Assembly (NCBI RefSeq): GCF_003258605.2
Contig: NZ_CP031264.1
Location: 434,001 to 498,000, forward strand
Length of the DNA stretch: 64,000 nt
Source of the DNA: Peterkaempfera bronchialis
GTDB lineage: Bacteria > Actinomycetota > Actinomycetes > Streptomycetales > Streptomycetaceae
Direction of reading: 5' to 3'
Part shown: positions 16,819-24,953 of the stretch, piece after piece
How the letters are laid out: the number at the start of each line of letters is the position of its first letter
Numbering within the stretch: position 1 is the stretch's first letter
Notes under the pieces: model-generated
What the model was told of the DNA's origin: nothing
Databases searched by the model: none
What the model saw: the letters and a program-made list of their open reading frames with translations, nothing else
Translations under genes and position numbers: made by a program

Positions 16819-17300
16819 CCGGTGGCAGCGGCGGTGGTGCTGCCGCTGCCCAGCGAGGCGGCGATGGGTCCCTCAGGGTCGGCGCCGTGGACGGCGCGGT
16901 CCCTCAGGGTCGGCGCCGTGGACGGCGGTCTCGACCGGCGGGGAGTTGACGACCGCTTTGGCGACCCGCTTGGCCTCTGCTCGGTCGCGTGCGTCGGCGA
17001 GGGTGCTCTCGACCGGCTTGGTGGCGCCCTCGCCGTCGGCGCCAACTGCCGGGCGAGGTCCCGGCATGCCTCGGTTCGGGCGGGGGTGAAGGCGTCCGGG
17101 TCGACCGGGTCCGGCGGGCCGTCGGCAAGCAGCGCGACGGGGTCGGAGGTGCAGATGTCGGTCTCCACGCTGAGGTAGGCCGGGGCCCGGCGGCAACCGA
17201 TCCGGCGCGGGGCGGAGCCCGGTCGCCTGCCGCAGCGCGGGGCGGGTAGTGTGAACGCGGGGGTGGCCGTGATGACTGTTCCAATGAGACCGATCGCCAT
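16806..17300 (-). pseudogene. Unknown small protein gene with two compensating frame changes
   Basis: On the reverse strand a 164-codon frame is open from ATG 17300. Codon quality changes along it. AYLSVETDICTSDPVALLAD and PDAFTPARTEACRDLARQLA look native. Downstream of about 17045 the open frame becomes Ser/Arg/Pro-rich shadow, while the native-looking reading KPVESTLADARDRAEAKRVA continues in another frame. After a 31-bp tandem duplication the original frame is native again (VHGADPEGPIAASLGS). So a single-base indel shifted the frame and the duplication shifted it back. I recognise no family. The start lacks a ribosome site and the N-terminal 30 residues are doubtful. A CebR-type box lies 57 bases upstream. 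Confidence 0.45.
16867..16928. repeat. 31-bp perfect tandem duplication
   Basis: The unit beginning GGTCCCTCAGGGTCGGCGCC at 16867 is repeated at 16898, with only the final base differing. Because 31 is one more than a multiple of three, the second copy shifts the reading frame of the reverse-strand gene it lies in. Confidence 0.95.
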
Positions 17301-17356
17301 GCGGGGCAGGTCGGCGATGGTGTCGGCCTACGCGGGGGCATGTGAGCCTCAGCACA

Positions 17357-17370
17357 TGGGAGCGCTCCCA
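17357..17370. promoter_or_regulatory. CebR-type operator
   Basis: TGGGAGCGCTCCCA is an exact copy of the 14-bp palindrome bound by the LacI-family cello-oligosaccharide repressor CebR in Streptomyces. It lies 57 bases upstream of the reverse-strand gene start at 17300 and 174 bases before the DUF1990 gene, with no cellulase or sugar transporter adjacent. Another exact copy occurs at 35494. Confidence 0.75.
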
Positions 17371-17543
17371 CGCCTGCCCCGGCTCGGCCGATCGGGCGAC
17401 ACGCGCACCGCTTGCCGTCTCCGCACCGGCCCCGGCCGCCACCATGGTCCTGGCCCGGACGGCGCCACCCATGGAGTGGGCAACGCCCCGGGCTGCGCGG
17501 GCCGGCCCGTACCCGCCCGGCGCCGACTGGAGGAGGCGGAGTG

Positions 17544-18074
17544 ATGACCGGGTTCACCTACCCCGAGGTGGGCGCGACGGCCGCAGGGCCGCTGCCCCCG
17601 GGCTACCACCATCTGCGGCACCGGACCCTGCTCGGCCACGGCCGGGACGTCCTGGAGGCCGCAGGCGAGGCCGTGCTGACCTGGCGGATGCACCGGGCCG
17701 CCGGCGCGGGCGTCCGCGCGCAGGCCGGGCGGGCCGCGCCCGGCGTGACGGTGGAGGTGAGCCTGGGCGTCGGTCCGCTGCGGCTGACCGCGCCCTGCCG
17801 GGTGGTGTGGACGGTCGGCGAACCTGACCGCATCGGCTTCGCGTACGGCACCCTCGACGGCCACCCCGAGCAGGGCGAGGAGTCCTTTGTGGTGCGGATG
17901 GGTGACGACAAGGCGGTGTGGTTCGCCGTGACCGCCTTCAGCCGTCCGGCCCGCTGGTTCAGCCGCGCCGCCGGACCGGCCGTCCCGGTCGCCCAGAAGC
18001 TCTACGCCCGACGCTGCGGCCAGGTGCTCCGGCGTCTCTCCGTTTCCGGCACACATCAGCTCAGAAGGTCATGA
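17544..18074 (+). CDS. DUF1990 family protein
   Basis: The 176-residue protein starts MTGFTYPEVGATAAGPLPPG and has GYHHLRHRTLLGHGRDVLEA, then GFAYGTLDGHPEQGEESFVV and WFAVTAFSRPARWFSRAAGP, the standard DUF1990 (UPF0548) pattern. The family is common in actinobacteria and plants and has a START-like fold; no activity is established. GGAGGAGGCGGAG precedes ATG 17544. It is a single-gene unit, 174 bases downstream of a CebR-type operator, which could affect it if its promoter lies close to that site. Confidence 0.9.
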   Translation: MTGFTYPEVGATAAGPLPPGYHHLRHRTLLGHGRDVLEAAGEAVLTWRMHRAAGAGVRAQAGRAAPGVTVEVSLGVGPLRLTAPCRVVWTVGEPDRIGFAYGTLDGHPEQGEESFVVRMGDDKAVWFAVTAFSRPARWFSRAAGPAVPVAQKLYARRCGQVLRRLSVSGTHQLRRS

Positions 18075-18141
18075 AGAGCCCTTTACCGACTGGTCATCAC
18101 CCGTTCGTGATCGTGAAACACCGGGGCGGCAGCCTGATCAC

Positions 18142-19536
18142 ATGGACTCTCTATCGAAGCATCACCGCTGGCGCCGGGAGGCCGTGGAACTCTCGGCCCT
18201 CTTCCTCGCCGTGGCCACCGCCGACCTGGTCGCCGATGTCGTCGTGCACGGCCATGACGGACCGGTACTGCTGGTCACCGCCGCAGTGGCGCTGCTCGGG
18301 TCGGCACTCTTCCACGCCTGGTGGACGCACCGTCACCGCCATGCGCCGCCCGGCCCCGATCCCACCGACCGGCCGGTGGCAGCGGTGAGCCCGGCCGAGG
18401 CGGAGCGGGCCGCCACTCCGGGACGGATCGCCGCCGGGGCCACGCTGTGGCGGATCCGCACCACCGTCGCTGACGCGCCGGGCAACCTGGCCTCGCTGTC
18501 CGGCGCCCTCGCCCGGCTGCGGGTGAACATCATCTCGTTGCAGACCCATCCGCTGGCCACCGGCACGGTGGACGAGTTCCTGGTGCAGTCGCCCGCCGAG
18601 GTGGAGCGCGCCCAGCTGGCCGGGGCGGTGGTGGCGGCGGGCGGCCGGGACACCTGGATCGACCGGGCCGACGCCCATGACCTGGTGGACGTTCCCACCC
18701 GCATCCTCGGCCTGGCCACCCGCACCGCGCTGGACGCCGCCGAACTGCCGGTCGCGCTGCGGCAGCTCCTCGGCACCTGCTCCATCCGTACGCTGCCGCC
18801 CGCCCCCGAGCACGAGCAGCCGGAGGGACCGGCGGAGCCTCAGGAGCAGCCCCCGCACGCCGTGGACGGGGAGGTGATGCGGCTGCGCGAACCCTCCGGC
18901 GGCGTCATCGAACTCTCCCGGCCGCATCTGCCGTTCACCCCCACCGAGTTCGCGCGGGCCCGCGCCCTGGTGGAGCTGGACGCGGTCCTCGGCCCCCGGG
19001 TACCGGCCGGCCGAGAGGTCGTCACCCTGCCCGCCGGCAGCGAGATCACGGTGCGCCGGGTCGGCCCGGACGACCGGCCGGCCGCCCTGGAGATGCACGG
19101 CCGCTGCTCGGCGGAGACCCTGCGCCGCCGCTACCACGGCCCGGTCGGGGACGCCGACCGCTACCTCGGCCATCTGCTGGAGCCCCGGCATGGGCAGACC
19201 CTGGCGGCGGAGCTGCCGGACGGCCGGATCGTCGGCCTGGCCCACCTGATGTGGGACGGCGAGGACGCGGAGGTCGCCGTGCTGGTGGAGGACGCCTGGC
19301 AGCGGCGCGGCCTGGGCGTGGGGCTGCTGCACCGGCTCGCGGCCCTGGCCGCCGAGGCGGGCGTCGGCAGTCTCTACGCGGTGACGCAGTCGGCCAACAC
19401 CGCGATGGTGGCCGCCATGCGCCGCCTGGATGTGCCGCTCGACTACCAGGTCGAGGACGGCACCCTGGTGGTCACCGCACATCTGGAGCGCCCGGCCCAG
19501 CGGGTGGCGGAGCCCTGGGCGCCGCCGAGGAGTTGA
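18142..19536 (+). CDS. Membrane-anchored ACT-domain GNAT acetyltransferase
   Basis: The protein has 464 residues. Residues 14-60 contain two hydrophobic stretches (LFLAVATADLVADVVV and VLLVTAAVALLGSALF), probably a membrane anchor. Residues 102-175 form an ACT amino-acid-binding domain (IRTTVADAPGNLASLSGALA, then VNIISLQTH). Residues 295-455 form a GNAT domain with the acetyl-CoA loop QRRGLGVGLL. ACT-GNAT fusions in actinomycetes are known protein-lysine acetyltransferases switched by amino acids, and this one adds a membrane hairpin. It is followed by a bidirectional terminator shared with glmS. The start ATG has no clear ribosome site. Confidence 0.82.
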   Translation: MDSLSKHHRWRREAVELSALFLAVATADLVADVVVHGHDGPVLLVTAAVALLGSALFHAWWTHRHRHAPPGPDPTDRPVAAVSPAEAERAATPGRIAAGATLWRIRTTVADAPGNLASLSGALARLRVNIISLQTHPLATGTVDEFLVQSPAEVERAQLAGAVVAAGGRDTWIDRADAHDLVDVPTRILGLATRTALDAAELPVALRQLLGTCSIRTLPPAPEHEQPEGPAEPQEQPPHAVDGEVMRLREPSGGVIELSRPHLPFTPTEFARARALVELDAVLGPRVPAGREVVTLPAGSEITVRRVGPDDRPAALEMHGRCSAETLRRRYHGPVGDADRYLGHLLEPRHGQTLAAELPDGRIVGLAHLMWDGEDAEVAVLVEDAWQRRGLGVGLLHRLAALAAEAGVGSLYAVTQSANTAMVAAMRRLDVPLDYQVEDGTLVVTAHLERPAQRVAEPWAPPRS

Positions 19537-19553
19537 CGGGTCGTCACCTCGCG

Positions 19554-19589
19554 GTCGGGCCGGGGAGCCACGCGGCTCCCCGGCCCGAC
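19554..19589. terminator. Perfect 16-bp bidirectional terminator
   Basis: Positions 19554-19569 and 19574-19589 are exact reverse complements with loop ACGC. The hairpin lies between the convergent ACT-GNAT gene and glmS and can stop transcripts from either side. Confidence 0.8.
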
Positions 19590-19612
19590 TCTCGACTCAT
19601 GCGGCGGTGCGG

Positions 19613-21439
19613 CTACTCGACGGTGACGCTCTTCGCCAGGTTGCGCGGCTTGTCGACGTCCCGCTCCAGGGCCACCGCGGCGTGGTACGCCAGCAGCTGC
19701 AACGGGATGGAGAGCAGCAGCGGGTCCAGCTCGGGCTCGTTCTTGGGGACCGTGATCGCATGGTCGGCCAGCCGGGCGTCCGGCACCCGGTGGCCCACCG
19801 TCAGCACCCGGCCGCTGCGGGCCCGGATCTCGCCCAGCGTGGTGAGGTTCTTGTCCAGCAGCTCGTCGTCCGGGACGACCGCGACGGTCGGCAGCTCGGG
19901 GCTGATCAGCGCCAGCGGCCCGTGCTTGAGCTCGCTCGCCGGATAGGCCTCGGCGTGGACATAGGAGACCTCCTTGAGCTTCTGGGCGCCCTCGCGGGCG
20001 ACCGGCCAGCCGCGCACCCGGCCGATGAACATCATGCCGTCGTGCTTGGCGTACTCCGCCGCCAGTTCGGCGATGCGCTGCTCCTGGGCGAGGATCTCCC
20101 GGATCTGGTCCGGAAGGGCCTTCAGCCCGGCGCAGATCCGCCGGCCCTCGGCGGGCGACAGGTCGTGGATGCGGCCGAAGTGCAGGGCGAGCAGCGCGAA
20201 GGCGACCACGGTGGAGGTGAACGCCTTGGTGGAGGCCACCGAGATCTCCGGTCCGGCGTGCAGATAGACGCCGCCGTCGCAGGCGCGGGCGATGGCGCTG
20301 CCGACGGTGTTGACCACACCCAGGACACGGCCGCCCTTGCGCTTGACCTCCTGCACGGCGGCCAGGGTGTCATAGGTCTCGCCGGACTGGCTGACCGCGA
20401 TGTAGAGGGTGTCCGCCTCGATCACCGGGTTGCGGTAGCGGAACTCGGAGGCCGGTTCGGCATGGGCGGGGATCCGGGCCAGCTCCTCGACCAGCTGGGC
20501 GCCCATCTCGCCGGCGTAGTAGGCGGAGCCGCAGCCCAGGATCTTGACCCGGCGGATCTCGCGCAGCTCGCGGGCGTCCAGGTTGAGGCCGCCGAGGTGG
20601 GCGGTGTGGAAGCGGTCGTCGAGACGGCCGCGCAGGGTGCGCTCCACGGCGGCGGGCTGCTCGTGGATCTCCTTCACCAGGTAGTGCTCATGCCCGCCGG
20701 TGTCATAGGAGCCGAACTCCCAGTCGACGGTGGACGGCTCCTTGGCGGTGGTGCGGGCGTCCTCGGTGAAGGTGCGGAAGCCGTCGGCGCGCACGGTGGC
20801 CAGCTCGCCGTCGTCCAGGTGGACCACCTGGCGGGTGTAGCGGACCAGCGCGGCGACATCGGAGGCGGCGAACATCTCCTTCTCGCCGATCCCCAGCACG
20901 ATCGGGCTGCCGTTGCGGGCGGCCACGATCCGGTCGGGCTGCTCGGCGTCCAGCACCGCGATGCCGTAGGTGCCGACCACATGGGTGAGCGCCTGCCGTA
21001 CGGCGTCCTCCAGTTCGGTGCCCTCGGCGACATGCGCGGCGATCAGATGGGCCAGCACCTCGCTGTCGGTCTCCGAGGCGAAGGCGACGCCGTCGGCGGT
21101 GAGCCGGGCGCGCAGCTCGTCGGCGTTTTCGATGATGCCGTTGTGCACCACCGCGATCCGCTGGGAGCCGTCCAGATGCGGATGGGCGTTGGCGTCGCTG
21201 GGCTCGCCATGGGTGGCCCAGCGGGTGTGGCCGATGCCGACCGAGCCCTTGAACCGGGCGGGCAGTGCCTCGGCGAGGTCGGCGACCCTGCCCTTGGTCT
21301 TGCGGACCTTGAGGCCGCCGCCGCGTCCGCAGACGGCCACACCGGCCGAGTCATAGCCCCGGTACTCCAGCCGCTGAAGGCCCTCCAGCAGGATGGGGGC
21401 GGCGTCCTTGGGGCCGATGTAGGCGACGATGCCGCACAT
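19613..21439 (-). CDS. glmS: Glutamine--fructose-6-phosphate aminotransferase (isomerizing)
   Basis: The 608-residue enzyme makes glucosamine-6-phosphate for peptidoglycan from fructose-6-phosphate and glutamine. Mature Cys2 follows the initiator Met in MCGIVAYIGPKDAAPILLEG, the N-terminal amidotransferase. The isomerase half has two SIS domains, with GCGSAYYAGEMGAQLVEELA, then YIAVSQSGETYDTLAAVQE, and the C-terminus KPRNLAKSVTVE. Full length. GGAGGAG precedes the ATG. A 91-codon ORF lies 32 bases upstream on the same strand and is probably co-transcribed. No glmS ribozyme is visible or expected in actinomycetes. Confidence 0.97.
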   Translation of the reverse strand: MCGIVAYIGPKDAAPILLEGLQRLEYRGYDSAGVAVCGRGGGLKVRKTKGRVADLAEALPARFKGSVGIGHTRWATHGEPSDANAHPHLDGSQRIAVVHNGIIENADELRARLTADGVAFASETDSEVLAHLIAAHVAEGTELEDAVRQALTHVVGTYGIAVLDAEQPDRIVAARNGSPIVLGIGEKEMFAASDVAALVRYTRQVVHLDDGELATVRADGFRTFTEDARTTAKEPSTVDWEFGSYDTGGHEHYLVKEIHEQPAAVERTLRGRLDDRFHTAHLGGLNLDARELREIRRVKILGCGSAYYAGEMGAQLVEELARIPAHAEPASEFRYRNPVIEADTLYIAVSQSGETYDTLAAVQEVKRKGGRVLGVVNTVGSAIARACDGGVYLHAGPEISVASTKAFTSTVVAFALLALHFGRIHDLSPAEGRRICAGLKALPDQIREILAQEQRIAELAAEYAKHDGMMFIGRVRGWPVAREGAQKLKEVSYVHAEAYPASELKHGPLALISPELPTVAVVPDDELLDKNLTTLGEIRARSGRVLTVGHRVPDARLADHAITVPKNEPELDPLLLSIPLQLLAYHAAVALERDVDKPRNLAKSVTVE

Positions 21440-21471
21440 GGTGGTCTCCTCCTGGGGTGGTGGGGTCCGGC

Positions 21472-21747
21472 TCAGCCGTAGACGATGCGGCGGAGCTGCC
21501 GGGCGGACAGCTCGGGCGCGGCGACCCGGCGGGCGGGCAGCTCGGCGGCGATCCGGGCGAAGATCTTCTCGTTGGTGAGGCCACGTGCCTGGAGCTCGCC
21601 GTGGCGGCGCCGCACATACTCCTCGGCGGTCTCCGAGAAGTACGCCAGCACATCGGCGACCACCCGCGCCGCCTCCCCGGGCGCCAGCGGACTGGTGCGG
21701 GTGAGGTGGGCGAGCAGGTCCTCATGCGGATGCTGTGGAAGGGGCAC
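21472..21747 (-). CDS. Small conserved protein upstream of glmS
   Basis: The 91-residue protein has no membrane segment. It begins (GTG)PLPQHPHEDLLAHLTRTSP and continues with VVADVLAYFSETAEEYVRRR and ELQARGLTNEKIFARIAAEL, mostly helical and charged. I know similar small proteins beside glmS in Streptomyces but no assigned function. GTG 21747 sits 8 bases after TAGGCT, with TTGGTG 18 bases further upstream, so the transcript is probably leaderless. Being first in the glmS unit, it could influence amino-sugar supply; that is only inference. Confidence 0.7.
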   Translation of the reverse strand: MPLPQHPHEDLLAHLTRTSPLAPGEAARVVADVLAYFSETAEEYVRRRHGELQARGLTNEKIFARIAAELPARRVAAPELSARQLRRIVYG

Positions 21748-21787
21748 GGAGCAGGAGCCTAGGCATACCGCGCCGGACACACCAAGA

Positions 21788-21811
21788 TTCCTGCCCGAAT
21801 TCGGGCAGGAA
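21788..21811. promoter_or_regulatory. Perfect 24-bp palindrome in the glmS-unit/decarboxylase divergent region
   Basis: TTCCTGCCCGAA is followed directly by its exact reverse complement. The palindrome lies next to the -35-like TTGGTG of the reverse-strand glmS unit (21781-21786) and 136 bases before the decarboxylase start. At 24 bp with no spacer it is far beyond chance for one site. It is likely an operator, with the binder unknown. Confidence 0.6.
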
Positions 21812-21947
21812 CGGCACCCTTCCGGCTCGTCGCGGCCCCAAAGGCCCGACGGTGGGACGGGACACGTACGATCGACTGCGCCCGCAGCGCCGACGACGCC
21901 GCCCCCGGGACCCACCCCGCGCCACCCCCTCCCCTGGAGCACCGACG

Positions 21948-23396
21948 TTGAGCGAGACCCCCCGTGAGGACTTCCGCGCCGCCGCCCACGCCACGGCCGA
22001 CCTGGTCGCCGACTACCTCGGCGGGGTGGCCGAGCGCCCGGTGTGGCAGCCCACCGGCGAGGCGGCGCGCGAGCGGCTGCTGACGGCTCCGCTGCCCGCC
22101 GCCGGACGGCCGCTTGAGGAACTGCCGGCCGCGCTCTCCACCGAGGTGATGCCGTACCCGATGGGCAACGGCCACCCCCGCTTCTTCGGCTGGGTGAACT
22201 CCGCCCCCGCCCCGGCGGGCGTACTGGCCACGCTGGCCGCCGCCGCGATCAACCCCAGCTCGGCCGGCGGCGACCACGCCGATGTGCACCTGGAGCGGGC
22301 GGTGGTGCGGTGGATCGCCGAACTGGTGGGCTTCCCCCATGAGCCGGGCGCCGGCATCCTCACCTCCGGGACCTCCATGGCGACCATCCTCTGCCTGGCC
22401 GCCGCCCGGGAACGGGCCGCCCGCCGGGCCGGCTGGGACGTGCGCGCGGACGGACTCGCCGGGATGCCCCCGCTGGTCGCGTACGCCACCGGCGAGACCC
22501 ACTCCTGTGTCCGCAAGGCCGCCGAGCTGCTGGGCCTGGGCAGCCGCCGGCTGCGTACCGTGCCCACCGACGCCGACGGCCACCTGGACGTGGCGGCGCT
22601 GCGCCGGGCGGTGGCGGCCGACCGGGCCGAGGGGCTGCTGCCGTTCCTGGTCGCGGCGTCCGCCGGCACGGTGAACACCGGGGCCGTGGACCCCCTGGAC
22701 GCCGTCGCCGACCTCTGCGCCGAGGAGGGCCTCTGGCTGCATGTGGACGGCGCGTACGGCGCCTTCGGCGTACTGGACCCGGAGATCGCCCACCGCTACG
22801 CCGGGATGGAGCGGGCCGACTCGCTGGCGCTGGACCCGCACAAGTGGCTGGGCGTGCCGGTGGACTGCGGCTGCGCGCTGGTCCGGGACGCCGCCGGGCT
22901 GCGGGCCACCTTCAGCCTGGTGCCGCCCTATCTGCGCGACGAGCAGGCCGGCGGGCTGGGCTGGTTCTCCGAGTACGGCATGGAGCAGACCCGGCCGTTC
23001 CGCTCGCTCAAGGTGTGGGCCACCATCGCCCACCGGGGCAGGGACGGCATCGCCGCCGACATCGCCCGCTGCACGGCGCTCGCCCGGCACTTGGGCGCGC
23101 TGGTGGAGCAGGACCCGGAGCTGGAACCGGCGGCCCCCGTCGAGACCTCCATCGTGGCCTTCCGCCACCGCGCCCCCGGGCTCTCGGACGAGGACGTGGA
23201 CGCGGTCAACCGCGACCTGCCTGCGGCCGTGCAGCGGCGCGGCCGGGCCTTTGTCACCGGCACGGTGCTGGACGGCCGGGAGGCGCTGCGGGCCTGCCTG
23301 CTGAACGCCGCCACCACCGAGCAGGACCTGGAGGTGCTGCTGGCTGAGGTGCGGGCCGCAGCCGCCGAGCTGGTGGCCGAGCGGCGGCGCGGCTGA
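21948..23396 (+). CDS. Group II pyridoxal-dependent amino acid decarboxylase
   Basis: The 482-residue enzyme is of the aromatic-L-amino-acid/glutamate decarboxylase family. The cofactor lysine is in SLALDPHKWLGVPVDCG (about residue 305), preceded by WLHVDGAYGAFGVLDPE with the PLP-contacting Asp and Ala. The N-terminal YPMGNGHPRFFGWVNSAPAP is typical of the actinobacterial branch. Expected chemistry is removal of CO2 from an amino acid; which one cannot be told. TTG 21948 is chosen because TGGAGC lies in front and upstream codons are non-conserved. It is divergent from the glmS unit, with a 24-bp palindrome between. Confidence 0.9.
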   Translation: MSETPREDFRAAAHATADLVADYLGGVAERPVWQPTGEAARERLLTAPLPAAGRPLEELPAALSTEVMPYPMGNGHPRFFGWVNSAPAPAGVLATLAAAAINPSSAGGDHADVHLERAVVRWIAELVGFPHEPGAGILTSGTSMATILCLAAARERAARRAGWDVRADGLAGMPPLVAYATGETHSCVRKAAELLGLGSRRLRTVPTDADGHLDVAALRRAVAADRAEGLLPFLVAASAGTVNTGAVDPLDAVADLCAEEGLWLHVDGAYGAFGVLDPEIAHRYAGMERADSLALDPHKWLGVPVDCGCALVRDAAGLRATFSLVPPYLRDEQAGGLGWFSEYGMEQTRPFRSLKVWATIAHRGRDGIAADIARCTALARHLGALVEQDPELEPAAPVETSIVAFRHRAPGLSDEDVDAVNRDLPAAVQRRGRAFVTGTVLDGREALRACLLNAATTEQDLEVLLAEVRAAAAELVAERRRG

Positions 23397-23426
23397 CGGG
23401 GTGCCCGGGCCCGCTCAGCCTCAGCC

Positions 23427-23999
23427 TCAGCCTTGGCCGAGCGGGACGCCCAGCCCTTCCAGCACCTCGGCGCCCGGCAGCGCGGCCAGGACCTTGCCGG
23501 GCAGCAGCAGCTTGGAGCGGCGCACACCGCTGCCGACGACCACCCAGGGGGCGTCCGCAGCGGCGGCGTCCACCAGCAGCGGCCAGGCGGCGGGCAGGCC
23601 GACCGGGGTGATGCCGCCGTACTCCATGCCGCTCTCCGACACCGCGGTATCCATCGGCGCGAAGGACGCCTTGCGGGCGCCGAGGTGGCGGCGGACCAGG
23701 CCGTTGACGTCGGCCCGGGTACCGGCCAGCACCATGCAGGCGGCCAGGGTGGTGGTGGAAGCGCGCTTGGCCGCGACGATCACGCAGTTGGCGGACTGCT
23801 CGGGCAGCACGCCATAGGTCTCGCAGAAGACGGCGGTGTCGGCGGCGTCCGGGTCGGTGTCGACGACCAGCACCGACTCCACGGGCTCGGCCGCGCTCCA
23901 CGCGGCCAGGGCGGCGGCCACCGGCGCGGCGACCAGGTCGGGACGTTCCACGGCGGGCCAGGCTTCGGCGAAGGTACCGATCGGTGCGCTGCTGCTCAT
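23427..23999 (-). CDS. YbaK/prolyl-tRNA editing domain protein
   Basis: The 190-residue protein has the YbaK/ProX deacylase fold. VFCETYGVLPEQSANCVIVA, then LAGTRADVNGLVRRHLGARK with the conserved catalytic-pocket lysine and surrounding Ala/Gly, and GMEYGGITPVGLPAAWPLLV are visible. Members hydrolyse mischarged tRNAs such as Cys- or Ala-tRNAPro. ATG 23999 is used. It converges with the decarboxylase gene 30 bases away, where CAGCCT is tandemly repeated. Whether this paralogue edits tRNA or another ester is not clear. Confidence 0.87.
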   Translation of the reverse strand: MSSSAPIGTFAEAWPAVERPDLVAAPVAAALAAWSAAEPVESVLVVDTDPDAADTAVFCETYGVLPEQSANCVIVAAKRASTTTLAACMVLAGTRADVNGLVRRHLGARKASFAPMDTAVSESGMEYGGITPVGLPAAWPLLVDAAAADAPWVVVGSGVRRSKLLLPGKVLAALPGAEVLEGLGVPLGQG

Positions 24000-24027
24000 G
24001 GCGGGATCCTATGCCGCGCCACCGACG

Positions 24028-24708
24028 TCAGGTGGCGGCTTTCGCGTCGACCACGGCCAGGGTGAAGCCGTCATAGCCCTTGCTGCCCACGGTCTGCACG
24101 GCGGTCGCGGTGACCCCGGGCTCGGCGGCGATCAGCTCATGCAGGCGGCGCACACCCTGGACGGCCGGGTCGGTGGAGGCGGCGTCGGCGACGGCTCCGC
24201 CGCGCACGGTGTTGTCCACGATGATCACCGTGCCGGGGCGGGAGAACCGGAGCGCCCAGCGGAAGTAGTCGGCATTGCTGGGCTTGTCCGCGTCGATGAA
24301 GACCAGGTCGAACGGGCCGTACCCCTGCTCGGCGAGAACGGGGAGGATGTCCAGGGCCGCTCCCTGGCGGATCTCGACCCGGTCGGCGAGACCCGCCCGC
24401 TCCACATTGGCGCGGGCGACCTCGGCGTGCCGGGGGTCGATCTCCAGGGTGACCAGGGTGCCGTCCTCGGGCAGGGCGCGGGCCAGCCAGATGGTGCTGT
24501 ACCCGCCGAGGGTGCCGACCTCCAGGATGGACCGGGCCTGCTGGACCCGGGCCAGCAGGTGCAGCAGCTTGCCCTGGCCGGGGGTGACATTGATCGAGGG
24601 CAGTCCTGCGGTCTCGCTGGCCCTCAGCGCCGCGTCCAGCGTCGGGTCGGCACCGATCAGGGTGGCGGTGAGGTACTGGTCGACTGCCGTCCACCGGTCC
24701 TGTGTCAT
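24028..24708 (-). CDS. O-methyltransferase (caffeoyl-CoA/catechol type, family 3)
   Basis: The 226-residue enzyme has the cation-dependent O-methyltransferase layout. Motif I is ILEVGTLGGYSTIWLARALP, the acidic loop is VTLEIDPRHAEVARANVERA, the metal-site Asp is in FIDADKPSNADYFRWAL, and VIIVDNTVRGGAV follows. Family members methylate catechols or similar hydroxyls on small molecules. The ATG follows AGAGGGAAG. It is transcribed away from the XRE regulator gene and lies 28 bases upstream of the YbaK gene on the same strand, so the two may form an operon. Confidence 0.92.
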   Translation of the reverse strand: MTQDRWTAVDQYLTATLIGADPTLDAALRASETAGLPSINVTPGQGKLLHLLARVQQARSILEVGTLGGYSTIWLARALPEDGTLVTLEIDPRHAEVARANVERAGLADRVEIRQGAALDILPVLAEQGYGPFDLVFIDADKPSNADYFRWALRFSRPGTVIIVDNTVRGGAVADAASTDPAVQGVRRLHELIAAEPGVTATAVQTVGSKGYDGFTLAVVDAKAAT

Positions 24709-24807
24709 GGGCTTCCCTCTTCCTGTGGTTGGTCGCCTGCCGCCACCATGATCCCCCGCCCCGGCGTGCCCCGACGGGAGACACAGAGAGGCGGCCGAAT
24801 GCCAGAC

Positions 24808-24840
24808 GCTGGGCGCTGGGCGCTAGGCGCTGGGCGCTGG
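24808..24840. repeat. Heptanucleotide tandem repeat
   Basis: GCTGGGC is repeated about 4.7 times with one A substitution in the third unit. It lies in the 245-base gap between the O-methyltransferase and XRE genes, which holds no other gene I can support. Confidence 0.85.
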
Positions 24841-24953
24841 ACGGCGACAGCGAGGCCGAGAGGGCAGGCCACACCGCCCCTGTCCGGACCGGCACAGCCA
24901 GGCCGAAGGCCAGGAGGAGGCGGGAGGCGGGGGCCCGGCGGCCAGGGTGGGGG

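Noticed and set aside
21440-21471. glmS ribozyme
   Set aside because: Only 32 bases separate glmS from the upstream ORF, which is too short, and ribozyme conserved segments are absent.
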